Below, in pieces: positions 1 to 9,354 of a stretch of 29,912 nucleotides of DNA (positions are counted from its first letter, which is position 1; each line of letters begins with the position of its first letter). Source of the stretch: Chara braunii (Eukaryota; Streptophyta; Charophyceae; Charales; Characeae); assembly GCA_003427395.1 (NCBI GenBank), contig BFEA01000010.1:5185187-5215098 (forward strand). Reading direction: 5' to 3'. The notes under the pieces are model-generated. The model was not told the DNA's origin, made no database searches, and saw only the letters and a list, made by a program, of their open reading frames with translations. Both the position numbers and the translations under genes were made by a program.

Positions 1-292
1 GGGGGGGGGGGGTCGGACCGTTCCCCGAACACCTCGTGCGCCGCACCCGCACGGTCGGGCTCGTGCGCCGGACGTAGGGAAACTCACGCACGAGGTGTGC
101 TTGCATGTATAAGTTCTGCCTCTCCTGCTAAAGAGGATTCATTCTCCATTGTTCGTCCTCCCCCCACCAAACCATTGAAGCTCCACCAAAGCTAACTCCG
201 AAGGGGGAAACAGTTCAAAACAGCATGCAGCATCTCAGAAGGACTCCCCTGGCTGAATATCAAACCAGTCATTGAACTGCAAAGAGTAACTC
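1..292 (-). mobile_element. LINE-A, 3' end piece (separated from the rest by the LTR element)
   Basis: On the minus strand the open frame of the LINE fragment at 9355-10313 runs to the LTR-element insertion point. It continues from position 288 downward for about 19 more codons, ending in a TGA near 229. The rest down to position 1 would be 3' untranslated sequence. It contains an 11-bp inverted repeat (30-40 with 87-97) and ends, at the window edge, in 12 G on the plus strand (C on the element's strand). No other gene is visible here. The assignment rests on frame continuity across the target-site duplication, so it is inference. Confidence 0.55.
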
Positions 293-514
293 TTGCAATG
301 AACCCAGACTGGAAGATACTCTTCAGACGTCAAAATGCAAGACAACTCAGATCTGGACAAAGTCTCCAATAATCATGAAAGTGATCTCTGATACAAAGTC
401 TCGTTACCAGTAGACAAAGAGAGTGGAGGGGGAATAGACAATCAGAGGGTGGAAGAGATAAGCAATGACCACCAAGAGAGTAGCCCAATATTACCCACTT
501 CTTCTCCGGGCTTC

Positions 515-1384
515 CCCTTCAAACGGTTTTCACCTTTGCAGTAGCAGATGCAGATCCCAGGGCTCGATCCCTAGACCCCACCTCACCCGTGTACAGTATC
601 CCTCTGTGTTTGAACCCATGACCTGCGTTTTAGGAGTCAATTGTTGTCTATCATAGGCCAATGTAGCTGTCGGGTCTTGAACCGTAGGTCTGTTGAGTAG
701 GGGTCATAGTTGTGTAGAGGTCGTAGCTGTAGTAATTCTGAAAGGTCAGGGTCGTAGCTGCTACAGTTTCGAAAGGCCAAGTCCGCAGGCTTCCGGAAGG
801 TCCGGAAGTGGCCTTTCAAGCGTTGGTCACAGCAGACCAGAGGCAAGTGGGCAAGTGGTGAGTCCAACCTTGCTTAGTCAGTGGTACCCAGTCCCAGTCT
901 CACTTAGTCCAGTGGAAAAGGGGCAGACCAGCGACCAACAGAAGTATAAATCAAGAGGCAGCGTCCAGCCATTCCTTCCTTCCTGCGTGAGCCATGCGGA
1001 AGCGCTGCCCAGGCGTCTTGTGCGAGGTGGTCTGCAGATGCCCGAGGTTGAAGTGGGCTGAAAGGAGATAGATCGTCCAAAGCCAGTAGTCGTAGAGCGG
1101 CCATAGCCGCAGTAGCTTAGAGATAGAGTTCAGTGTGTGTGTGTTCGGTACTGAGTGTGTGTGCACGGTATATCCATGGAGATCCAGTGTGAAGTGTGTG
1201 TGAACAGTTGAGGTGAAGAGGGATGTATAAGTGCTCAGGCGCCATAGTTAAATTGAAGTGAGTTTGTATCTGAACTGTGTCCTCGCCTTGAATATCTCTC
1301 AGCTTTGTGTGGGCTCCCAGCGCCAGTGTGGAATGCCATCTGTTTGTATGCATGCGAGGTGAGAAGAAAGCGAGTCTGATTGCA
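515..1384. other. 870-bp segment present in only one LTR
   Basis: The left edge reads CTTCCCCT (511-518) and the right edge CACCCTCG (1383-1390). In the other LTR these are joined as CTTCCCCTCG. CCCT is therefore present at both ends, compatible with either an insertion with a 4-bp duplication or a microhomology deletion from the 5' LTR. The segment contains diverged direct repeats around GTCGTAGCTG (about 690-790 and 1080-1110) and TG-rich stretches (1133-1205). No protein domain is recognised in either strand; open frames of 60-120 codons here look incidental. Two tRNA B-box-like strings on the minus strand (near 570 and 612) have no matching A box. Confidence 0.7.
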
Positions 1385-1590
1385 CCCTCGCCTCCACGTC
1401 ATCAACAGTATCCAATACTGAGTCAACAAGTCCTGATCGCATAGAAGTGCCACGTGGCACTGCTCTCTCGTGCAGACAATGAAGACAATCAGCAGCACTC
1501 AATATCGACGTCAACCTCAGGTAAGTATCCCATTCCTCAATCATTTGAGATCCCCATCTCCCTCCTCGTCGCAACCAATCACCTCATGTA

Positions 1591-1767
1591 GACAGTGTGG
1601 CCAGTGCCACGTCAGCAATGGAGACAGGTGGCCTGCGCCACATCAGCAATGAAGACAAGTGGCATGCACCACATCAGCAATGCAGACAGGTGGCATGCGC
1701 CACATCAGCAATGTAGAGTGGCATGCGCCACATCAGCAATGTAGAGTGGCATGCGCCACATCAGCAG
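1591..1767. repeat. LTR minisatellite, ~31-bp units with GTGGC...GCCAC arms
   Basis: About six units, each of the form GACAGGTGGCATGCGCCAC followed by ATCAGCAATG, with two shortened units at the end. Each unit has an imperfect palindrome (GTGGC/GCCAC). On the element's sense strand the units read TGATGTGGC, or TGACGTGGC in the first one. The latter is an ACGT-core element of the type bound by plant bZIP factors. Confidence 0.85.
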
Positions 1768-1830
1768 AGGCTGGCGCTCAGCAGAGAAGGCGCCAGCATG
1801 CTGCCAAAGTCCCGCGTCGTCGTCCATAGT

Positions 1831-1915
1831 GCCAGCGTCCAGCCAGCGTCGAGCCAGCATCGAGCCAGCGTCGAGCCAGCATCAAGCCAGCATAACGCCA
1901 GTGTCAAGGCAGCAT
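1831..1915. repeat. LTR short tandem repeat, GCCAGCRTCRA units
   Basis: About seven imperfect units of 11-13 bp (GCCAGCGTCGA / GCCAGCATCAA). A shorter version sits at the equivalent place in the other LTR (8911-8975), so copy number has changed since insertion. Confidence 0.85.
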
Positions 1916-2133
1916 GGCAAGACTGAATGTTGACCTCCTGGAGACCAAGCCTTATGTAGTGTTTGACGAGGCAGTCTGGCCTCAGGTCTCCCACCCACAG
2001 TCGTACAGATTGACTCACAACCGACGGTCTGGATTGTGTACAGTTGCAGACTTCCCCTTGGTCCTGATGCTGTGTGGGTGCCTGCATACAAACAAGTGTG
2101 TGCATGTGACCGGCGGCCTCGGCTGGGTCCACT

Positions 2134-2175
2134 TTGACTTTGACTGTTAGGTGTCAGGCAGTTGACTTTAGTCAA
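2134..2175. promoter_or_regulatory. W-box cluster in the LTR U3
   Basis: Four TTGACT hexamers lie within 42 bp: two in tandem (2134-2139, 2140-2145) and an inverted pair two bases apart (2162-2167 and 2170-2175, GTTGACT-TT-AGTCAAC). TTGACY is the WRKY-binding core. The inverted pair is conserved in the other LTR (9221-9234) and one tandem box remains there as TTGACC. It lies about 120 bp into U3 on the element's strand, where promoter-proximal elements are expected. A role in transcription is inferred. Confidence 0.5.
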
Positions 2176-2295
2176 CTGTCGCCCTCTCAAGCCGTAAATC
2201 TACGTAGGGGTCATTCTTCCCCTTCGGCCTGGGTCTGAGTATGGCCTGGCGAGGCCCTTAGACATTCCACGAGGCATACTGCATAGGTTATTGCA

Positions 2296-2305
2296 TTCCT
2301 GTCGG
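2296..2305 (-). promoter_or_regulatory. Weak polypurine tract candidate
   Basis: On the minus strand the bases next to the start of the 3' LTR read CCGACAGGAA. This is the position of the plus-strand primer tract, but only the last seven bases are mostly purine, so it is either poor or eroded. Confidence 0.3.
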
Positions 2306-2336
2306 CCCAGTTTTCGAGTTTCATCACAGAAAGACA

Positions 2337-2744
2337 TCAATTTTCTTTCAGCCCACGTTTGTATGCAGCAACAATGTCAGGAGCAGTAGGTAAGAGTTCG
2401 TTTGTACTGAACCATCTATCTTTAGTAGGGGGTTGAGACTTGAACTTTACCTTATACTGCTTTTGCGGTCGTCCGCTGCCGCCTGTAAAAAAATAGTCAT
2501 GTTCCAAAATCTTCTCAACTTCATAACCTCCATTCATTGAGGGGGGAAACATAGATGGTTTATTAGGAAACTCAGTTTCCTCTACATATGGCAAGAGTTT
2601 AGACGCGTGAAAACCAGGATAGGTTCTGAGGTGAGGGGGTACATCAATTCGGTAAGGAGGTCCATCTGCATCCCCAATCACCTTGAGAACTTCCCAGGGC
2701 CCATAATGGACGGGTAGCAGTTTCTGAGATACATTTTCTTCCAA
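2337..2744 (-). pseudogene. Integrase C-terminal domain plus chromodomain
   Basis: This 135-codon open frame is the C-terminal end of the pol polyprotein. Residues ~10-55 match the integrase GPY/F region (YGPWEVLKVIGD, then YRIDVPPHL and FHASKLLPY). Residues ~73-130 form a chromodomain-like segment (YEVEKILEHDYF, YKVKFK, DRWFSTNELLPTAPDIVAAYK). In chromoviruses this domain guides integration by binding modified histones. Only one of the expected cage aromatics is obvious (Y at YEVEKIL; W at DRWFS), so binding ability is uncertain. The frame starts just after a stop separating it from the integrase core at 2751-3188, so the polyprotein is interrupted here. Confidence 0.85.
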
Positions 2745-2750
2745 GGAAAA

Positions 2751-3646
2751 TTATTTAGACTTCAACCATACCAGATCACCTTCCTGAAACTGCGATGGCC
2801 GACCATGTTTGTTGGGCTGCTCAATCATCTGCAGTTGGGCTTTCTGTATATTTTCCTTTACTTTCTTAATATGTTCTTCGTATAAAACTGCAAATTCACG
2901 AGTGTCTGGGGATAGCCTCTGAATCTGATTCCGAGTTAGAGCATCAATGAGACGTCTAGGTCTCCAACCTTTATGCAGTGCGTTGGGTATTCTTCCTGTA
3001 ATAGTATATATGCTATTATTATATGCACTAGCAATCTTAGCTAAGTTTTCATCCAAATCTATTTGATCGGGTTGTACATACATGTGGAGAAGTTGTTGGC
3101 ACAGACGATTCATCTGTTCATTTTGGCCATTCGTTTCATGATATCTGCCTGACAACATAGTCAACCTAGTACCATAGACTTCCATCAACTTCTGCCATTA
3201 TATATTAGTGAACCAAATATCCCTGTCAGAAACAACGGATTTCGGGAATCCATACTTTGATACCCACCGCATCTAAAACTTCTGGATGACCAACTCAGTT
3301 CTAGCTTTGCCAGGCAAAGGAATGAACATACATATTTTGAGAATCTGTCTACAATGACCATTACCTGTCTGTTGCCATTTCGACTCTTTGTGAGACTCAT
3401 AAAGTCTATGGAGATAGACTCACCTGACTCACTTGGAATAGGAAGTGGTCTCAATAGTCCCACGGGATTCTCATGCGAGGGCGTGTTCCTCTGACAGACA
3501 AGACAAGTCCGCACATAGGTTAATACATCCTTTTTCATTCCTTTCCATTCAAAGCGTTCTCTTACATCAGCATACGTCTTCTTAAAACCAAAGTGTCCCT
3601 CAACATCATGACCTTCCCCAACTCTTGTTCCTGGTGAGGAATACAT
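2751..3646 (-). pseudogene. Ty3/gypsy integrase core (frameshifted)
   Basis: Read in two or three frames on the minus strand. 3646 down to ~3300 gives the N-terminal zinc-binding region (H...EGHFGFKKTY, then CLVCQRN), followed by SISIDFMSL with the first catalytic aspartate and VIVDRFSKY. Around 3230-3200 the second aspartate is seen in VVSDRDIWFTN, in a different frame and followed by a stop. 3188-2751 gives HETNGQNEQMNRL with the catalytic glutamate. All three D,D,E residues and the zinc ligands are readable, but frameshifts and stops mean no integrase could be made. After the core come conserved LKEFAVLYEEH-like and GDLVWLKSK segments leading into the C-terminal domain. Confidence 0.9.
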
Positions 3647-4316
3647 AATTTTTTTTCAGTTTTATCTAAGTAGAAGTTTAAGTCATCAGTCATTCGATAT
3701 TCTGGGAATAGTTCAGGGTTCTTTTGTAGGGTCTCAATGATAGGAATCCAAATCGGATCACTCTCATATCCCTTTCGGATTTGTTCTTTTAATTTACTAT
3801 TGATATCCAGGTAGGAGACAATAGTTCCAAAGAAATTTGCATGCCTGGACAAAGCATCCGCAACCACATTGGACTTCCCTTTGATTGTTTTCAATTCAAA
3901 GTCAAAGGTGTCGATAAAAGCAGACCATCTTACTAACTAATCAGAGAGTCTAGGTTGAGTATTGATCCACTTTAGAGTAGAATGATATGAGAAAACAGTA
4001 AAGTGTATCCCTAACAAGTAGTGCTTCCAGGTGTCGAAGGCGGCAACTAAGGCATACAATTAGAGTTCGTCACTTTCTTTGACGGAAGTCTTCTGGAAAT
4101 AGACTTAATAGGCCTATATCCCTTAGCGTCGTCTTGTTGTAGCACGACCCCAGTTTCATACTAACGTGCATCAGTTGTGACAATGAAAGAGAGAGAAGGA
4201 TCAACAATTTTTAAGACAGGGTAGTGAGTCAGTAGATGTTTCAACTTCCTTAACGACGACTCACAATCTTTGTCTCACAACCAAAATTTTTCCTTCTTCA
4301 GAAGTCTTCTCATAGG
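3562..4316 (-). pseudogene. RNase H domain and RT-integrase spacer
   Basis: Minus strand. Near 4260-4120 the peptide reads KLKHLLTHYPVLKIVDPSLSF then TTDAR and VVLQQDD, the start of a gypsy RNase H (aspartate of TDA visible). Further down, around 3980-3850, come WINTQPRLSD, LVRWSAFIDTFDFEL and SNVVADALSRH. The last is the hallmark end of gypsy RNase H (ADALSR). The 110-codon open frame 3562-3894 continues through the spacer (KEQIRKGYESDP) up to the integrase zinc finger. In-frame stops (for example after DAR and FWL) show decay. Confidence 0.85.
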
Positions 4317-4706
4317 AGTCACCTCAATCTGGTGGTACCCTGACTTGAGATCAAATTTACTGAAGTACCGCATCCTTGCAACTGGTCCAACAGGTTGTCA
4401 ATGCGTGGAAGTGGTTCCACGTTCTTTACATTGACGGAATTCAGCCCACGATAATCAAAGCATAATCTAAGTTCACCTTCCTTTTTGGGCACGAATAAGG
4501 AGATAAGCTAGGGCGAATCCATCCTTTATCCGTAAGTTCTTGCAGTTGTTTGCGAAGTTCCTCAAGTTCTCTAGGAGACATATGGTAGATGGGACCCTTG
4601 GGAATCTTGCTTTCGGGAATAATCTCGATCGTGTGCTTAATAGCACGCTCAGTGATTCCCGTCGGCTCGGTCTGCAAGTCCTTATATTCATCGAGAAGTT
4701 TCTCAA
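4317..4706 (-). pseudogene. Reverse transcriptase, N-terminal fingers only (palm deleted)
   Basis: Minus strand. The peptide contains IKHTIEIIPESKIPKGPIY, SPRELEELRKQLQELTDKGWIRPS and SPYSCP, then continues in other frames to a degenerate hinge region and SKFDLKSGYHQIEVTP. This covers RT motifs 1-2 and motif A (the D in FDLKSGYHQI). Directly after it, at about 4316, the reading changes to MRRLLKKEKFW and DCESSLRKLKHLL, which belongs to the connection region ahead of RNase H. Motif B and the YxDD motif C are absent, so roughly 130 codons of palm and thumb are missing. RT activity from this copy is impossible. Confidence 0.88.
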
Positions 4707-4899
4707 TTGAAGAAGGGTGGGATGAGGAACATTATCCTACTCGTTTAATGAGTATCATCATCACATCATGATCCAACTTATTTTTCGAGACCATTGATCT
4801 GAAGGTTGAGTAACTCATACAACAAAAAGACAAGGTTGAGTCAGAGCTAGACCTATGGTACAATTTGATCGCTCGCATTTCAGACTTCTCGTCCTTTAG

Positions 4900-5550
4900 C
4901 TTTACAAATTTTCTTTGAACCTGACTTCTGGGTCGACTTCCCCGTGCCAATCCATTCCCAAAATCATATCAACGACAAGCTAATTTCAATAAGGAAGGAT
5001 AGTTCATGGAAGATTTTTTTCCTTTCTCGGTCTTGAAGTAACACTTCACACGATCTACATATTGAGAGACAGTGATCGTGCTCATATCAGCCAACATAGA
5101 CGCGATCGGTCTATGCAAGTTTCTTACCTTCATTCCCATATGCAATTTACAAATCGCCTCTTCTGAGATGTAAGACCGCGTTGATCCTGGGTCTAACGGT
5201 GCACTTACTAGTGTACGTGCAATCTCAATATCTTCGATCATGAGTTCACCCTTAGACTTAGCTTTCTTAGCCCACGAACTCCGAAGTGCTATGAGTTCAT
5301 TGTCGAGCTCGTCAAGGGAATCGTCCAGTGAGACAAAGCAAAGAACAGTGTCAGGGTGATCTGGACGACGGGCTAAAGAAGGGTCATCCTCTGCCTTAAG
5401 AGTCGAGAGGTTAGAAGGGATTGTTGGCGCCTTACCTTTGTATAAACCCTTCGACTCAGTAGGAGCAGATGCTACTCCTACTGGCTGCTCGCTTTTGGGT
5501 TCCGAATCAAGGGACACCAGGCTATCACGTGCCTCACGGTTCCGAGGCAT
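4900..5550 (-). pseudogene. Retropepsin-like aspartic protease
   Basis: A 193-codon minus-strand frame (5550-4969) contains LVSAPLDPGSTRSYISEEAI. This corresponds to the retropepsin active-site loop (usually D[ST]G[AS]); here it is D-P-G-S, so the residue after the catalytic Asp is altered. Past the end of that frame, near 4965-4945, the conserved protease tail ILGMDWH is visible in another frame. The upstream part (residues 1-110) is a charged linker from gag. The sequence between the protease tail and the RT (4732-4890) reads as a degenerate linker. Confidence 0.8.
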
Positions 5551-6310
5551 TGGCGATTATCCATCTTGGACTGGCACTCCTCACGTGTCATTCCCATCTT
5601 CTCACGAGGCTTCCCGTACGCGATGTCGGAATGCTCGGGGAACGAGTGTGGCCTCTTCTTCTTCTTCCACTGACTTGGGCCACCCTTGTTGGCCACTACA
5701 GCAACGATGTCACCCTTCCCGGACTCGCCGTCGCCATCACCTCCTCCTCCCTCGGACTCGTCGAGACGTAGTTTCTCTACGGTATCGTCGTCGAAAACGA
5801 CAAGCATGTGATCCTGTCGCTTTTTCCGCCAAAGGACATGCTTGCCGTACCCACCTACCGGACCACTCTTCACCGCAGAAGCATATGTGCCCTTCACTTG
5901 CGCGGTCATCTGCTCTCGTTGGAGAGCGAGATCACGAATTGCCTATAATTATACTGTCCAGACTTTGCCTCAAGCACGAGTTGTTCGCGAATGGGCTCGG
6001 GCAAGGCTCGTGAGTAGATGTACAGGACCTGGTCATCTTGCAGATGAAGACCAGGTACTTGTAGAAGACGGTCTACCTCACACGAGAAAGCATCAACGAA
6101 AGTCCAACGTTTCTGGCCTATTGTGGTGAACTCGTCAAAAGCCTTGTCGGTTGTGGTCTTATCAAGAAATCTCTCCTTGATTTTCTGGAGAAATTGCTTG
6201 AGGGTTAGGGTCTTGGCCCACTCACCAATGTCTTCGAAGCCAGCAGCGTTAGCTTCAGACAGTACCCATTCCTTGGCCACTTCTCCCAAACACGAGGCAG
6301 AGAAGGTCAC
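5478..6310 (-). pseudogene. gag capsid domain and nucleocapsid region
   Basis: Minus strand. The 134-codon segment 6310-5906 matches the Ty3/gypsy gag core: FSASCLGEVAKEWVLSEANA, LKQFLQKIKERFLDKTTTDKAFDEFTTI, then LQDDQVLYIYSRALPEPIREQLV. The next segment (5909-5478, shifted frame) is acidic and glycine-rich, then basic (KKRQD, KKKKRPHSFPEH). It ends near a degenerate zinc knuckle whose last part, HVIAWC, is intact. Gag would form the virus-like particle and bind RNA. The frame breaks at 5906-5909 separate capsid from nucleocapsid. Confidence 0.85.
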
Positions 6311-6338
6311 CTGACTTTCAAGCTCAACAGGTGCGGTA

Positions 6339-7240
6339 CTATAATAAGTCTAGATTTCTGCAATCCACAACAACAAATTCTCTCCCTTTTTGTTGTTGTA
6401 CGTAAATGGCAATTTCATTTTCACTTTTTCCTTCCTCTTCGGTTTTTTCAGCTTCTTTGACTGGTTCTTCTTCCTTGGCGCGTTTTTTCTTTTCCGCAAT
6501 TTTTTCTGGTTCCTTCTTAGAACTGTCAGGTTTCTCTGACGTCACTTTCCACATTTCATCCTTCATGAGTTTTTCTTAGGGTTCTTTCTTGACTTCTTTC
6601 CCCTTGTTCTCCTCCTCAATCCTTACCTTATCCTTGCCTTTTAGAAGTCTGGTCACTGTCTCCAATGAGGCAGTGTTGCTATCTATTTTATTTTCCAGGT
6701 GGACAAGATAAACCATTATAGACTGCAGAATGAATGCAAGTTGAGTGCCTGCTTCTTCATAGTGGAATCTCTGCCTTAAGTCTTCCATCATTCTTTCTTC
6801 CTGTTCTTGTTCTTCTGTCTTTCTCTGAAATTCTTCTATTTTCCTTCTTTCTTCCTTCAGCGTGTTTTCTAATTGTCTGACATTCTCCTCCATTATCTCT
6901 ACAAACACTTTTGTTTCCTTTCTTTCCTCTCTTTCTTTTTCCTTTTCTTTCCTTCTTTCTATTTGCTCTTGCCTGATGAGCTCCTCAACTTCCTTTCCGG
7001 TTTCTTGGATCTGAACGGCCCCCTTCGCATTTTCCAGTTCACCTTATGTGGCGCACAGATTGAACTGTCCATGCACCAGTCGTTCAGCTTCTGGTCCGGC
7101 ACCGTGTATTTCGTCGAGCAACTGGCGAAGAAGGGCCGTCAAAGTCTGCCTTCTTGCATCTATCTGACCACGAGTCTTAAGTTCCCCCCCTTCTTCATCA
7201 ACATAGATGGTGAAAAGGATATGAAAGAAGAAAAAAGGTA
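6339..7240 (-). pseudogene. gag N-terminal coiled-coil region
   Basis: Minus-strand frames 6908-6576 and 6566-6339 are rich in E, K and R with heptad-like spacing (for example VRQLENTLKEERRKIEEFQRK and AEKKKRAKEEEP). Upstream, around 7210-7040, RQTLTALLRQLLDEIHGAGPEAERLVHGQF reads as a helical segment in a different frame. This fits the N-terminal coiled coil seen in many algal gypsy gag proteins. The true start codon cannot be chosen because frames are broken. Confidence 0.6.
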
Positions 7241-8278
7241 TATACTGCATAAGGATGGAGGCACGCAAACATTTCCAGAGATAAGTCATATTTCCCAGTG
7301 TGTGAATGCCGCACAATAAATAATTATAAAGATAGAAATAAATTCCACAGCCACACACAATTTTCCTACAGCAAGAAATAATCAAAGGCAAATAAGAAGA
7401 AACAGATTCCCAATTTATTTATATTTCTAACTTTGTTGTCTGTTCTATGTGTGATGACGTCTTACAGAAAGTGTACAGGTACCGCAGCGACGACCAGTGT
7501 GATCAAGACAACAACACACAAGTGAGTATGCACAACAACAACAAAACAGTCAAACAAGTGAGTAGGTCAGCCAACACAACCAACAACAATCAATTGCCAG
7601 CCTTCCTTCCTCTACGGTTGTACCATCTACAGAACCAATGCAACCAGACACAAGGGTTGACATGTGACACTACAACAAATCGTGAAGCCGTACCGTCTGC
7701 CAGCACACAAGTGCAAGATAAAAACCTCACCCACAGCAGCGTGCCATGCATGCCACATGTTACCCTTGGAATGCCAACACAACAGCTTTACAGAGTCTGC
7801 CACGTCAGTATCAATGACCTGGAAGGTCTTACAAGGGGGATGCCACATCAGCAATGCATGGTCTGCAAACACATCCAACACTGGTATGCCACGTCAGATC
7901 AAAATGTGGAGCGCTTCGTCAACAAACAGTCGCGACACAGGTATGTGCCTGGTCAGACAATGCCCTGCCAATAGTAATAGGATGCCACATCAGCATCCCT
8001 ACGTTATGCCACGTCATCGGTCCCAATATCCACACTTTCTCTCTCTTCACCAGTGCCACGTCAACCTGTTGCCAACGATGCTCTTGTCGGTATCCCAGCT
8101 TCAGTGTATCCATGTCATCACCTCCAAGGGAGGCTACACGCACTTGCGGTATGCAATGTCTAGACATGCAGTTACTCGTGTGCATTGATGAACGCATTTC
8201 GTTCCTGCACGTGCGGCACCTCCCACTTACCTGGGTGCCACGTCAGCACCTAACAACATATCGTGATGAAGGAGGTAT
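7241..8278 (-). other. 5' leader of the LTR element
   Basis: This lies between the primer-binding site and the first gag-like coding sequence. It carries scattered copies of CCACGTCA and CCACATCAGCA (plus strand; e.g. near 7801, 7887, 7986, 8011, 8055, 8239), the same motif that is tandem in the LTRs. No domain-bearing frame is seen. Open frames of up to 175 codons on the plus strand are low-information sequence. Confidence 0.6.
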
Positions 8279-8290
8279 GCTCTGATACCA
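8279..8290 (-). promoter_or_regulatory. Primer-binding site for initiator-Met tRNA
   Basis: On the minus strand this reads TGGTATCAGAGC, which is complementary to the 3' end of plant cytosolic initiator methionine tRNA and is the usual primer site of plant LTR elements. Three bases (ATT) separate it from the end of the 5' LTR at 8294. It fixes the orientation of the element and the inner LTR boundary. Confidence 0.95.
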
Positions 8291-8293
8291 AAT

Positions 8294-9354
8294 TGCAATG
8301 AATCCAGACTGGAAGATACTCATCATACGTCGAAATGCAAGACAACTCAGATCCGGACAAAGTCTCCGATAGTTGTGAAAGTGATCTCTCATACAAAGTC
8401 TCGTTACCAATAGAAGAAGAGAGTAGAGGGGGAATAAACAATCAGAGGATGGAAGAGATAAGCAATGACCACCAAGAGAGTAGCCCAATATTACCCACTT
8501 CTTCTCCGAGCTTCCCCTCGCCTCCACGTCATCAACAGTATCCAATAACGAGTCAATAAGTCGTGATCACATAGAAGTGCCAATTGGCACTACTCTCTCG
8601 TGTAGACAATGAAGACAATCAACAACGCTCAATATTGACGTCAACCTCAGGTAAGTATCCCGTTCCTCAATCATCCACAGATCTCGATCTCCCTCCTTGT
8701 CGCAACCAATCACCTCATGTAGACAGTGTGGCCCGTGCCACGTCAACAATGGAGACAGGTGGTCTGCGCCACATCAGCAATAAAGACAAGTGGCATGCGC
8801 CACATCAACAATGTAGACGGGTGGCATGGCCACGTCAGCAATGTAGAGTGGCATGCGCCATATCAGCAGAGGCTGGCGCTCAGCAGAGAAGGCGCCAGCA
8901 TGCTCCACAGTGCCAACGTCCAACCAGCGTCAAGCCAACGTCGAGCCAGCGTCCAGCCAACGTCAAGTCAGCATGGCAAGACTGAATGTTGACCTCCTGG
9001 AGACCAAGCCTTATGCAGTGTTTGACGAGGCTGTCTGGCCTCAGGTCTCCCACCCACACTCGTACAAATTGACTCACAGCCGAGGGCGTGGATTGTGTAC
9101 AGTCGCAGACTTCCCCTTGGTCCTGATGTTGTCTGGATACCTGCATACAAACAAGTGTGTGCGTCTGACCGGCGGCCTGGGCTGGGTCCACTTTGATTTT
9201 GACCGTTGGGCGTCAGGCAGTTGACTTTAGTCAACTGTCGCCCGCTCAGGCCCTGAATCTACGTAGGGGCCATTTTTCCCCTTCGGCCTGGGTCTGAGTA
9301 TGGCCTGGCGAGGCCCTTAGATATTCCAGGAGGCGTACTACATGGGTTATTGCA
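8294..9354 (-). repeat. 5' LTR of the Ty3/gypsy element (short form)
   Basis: 1061 bp, starting TGCAATGAA and ending TTATTGCA on the plus strand. It carries the same ordered blocks as the 3' LTR: ~31-bp units (8722-8869, about five), GCCAACGTC-type units (8911-8975) and the inverted W-box pair (9221-9234). It lacks the 870-bp segment. On the element's sense strand U3 starts at 9354. Confidence 0.93.
8722..8869. repeat. LTR minisatellite, second copy
   Basis: About five ~31-bp units equivalent to 1591-1767, one unit fewer than in the other LTR. On the element's sense strand, units near 8737 and 8829 contain the intact TGACGTGGC core. Confidence 0.85.

Larger units (their letters stand above)
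293..2295 (-). repeat. 3' LTR of the Ty3/gypsy element (long form)
   Basis: This matches 8294-9354 in order along its length except for an 870-bp segment at about 515-1384 that the other LTR lacks. In the first ~226 bp I count about 17 differences between the two LTRs, mostly transitions, so insertion was not recent. The LTR contains a run of ~31-bp units (1591-1767), a run of ~11-13-bp units (1831-1915) and a W-box cluster (2134-2175), all also present in the other LTR. Confidence 0.92.
293..9354 (-). mobile_element. Ty3/gypsy LTR retrotransposon, chromovirus-like, decayed
   Basis: Two long direct repeats, 8294-9354 (upstream, 5' LTR) and 293-2295 (downstream, 3' LTR), bound the element. 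Each starts TGCAAT and ends ATTGCA, a 6-bp terminal inverted repeat with canonical TG...CA ends. The flanks carry CTCT on both sides (289-292 and 9355-9358), a 4-bp target duplication. Ty3/gypsy elements usually make 5 bp, and the fifth base differs. A primer-binding site lies 3 bases inside the 5' LTR. Read on the minus strand, the interior holds gag, protease, RT, RNase H, integrase and chromodomain in Ty3/gypsy order. Every reading frame is broken. The element cannot encode a working RT because the palm is deleted. Confidence 0.93.

Noticed and set aside
30-97. Terminal inverted repeat of a DNA transposon
   Set aside because: Only 11-bp arms 46 bases apart with no transposase or target duplication; more likely an RNA hairpin in the LINE-A 3' region.
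1514-1524. Splice donor consensus CAGGTAAGTAT on the plus strand of the LTR (also at 8646-8656)
   Set aside because: It is antisense to the element and no spliced host transcript or acceptor can be tied to it from sequence alone.
5438-6013. 191-codon plus-strand open frame
   Set aside because: It is antisense to gag and protease, which carry recognisable domain motifs on the minus strand.
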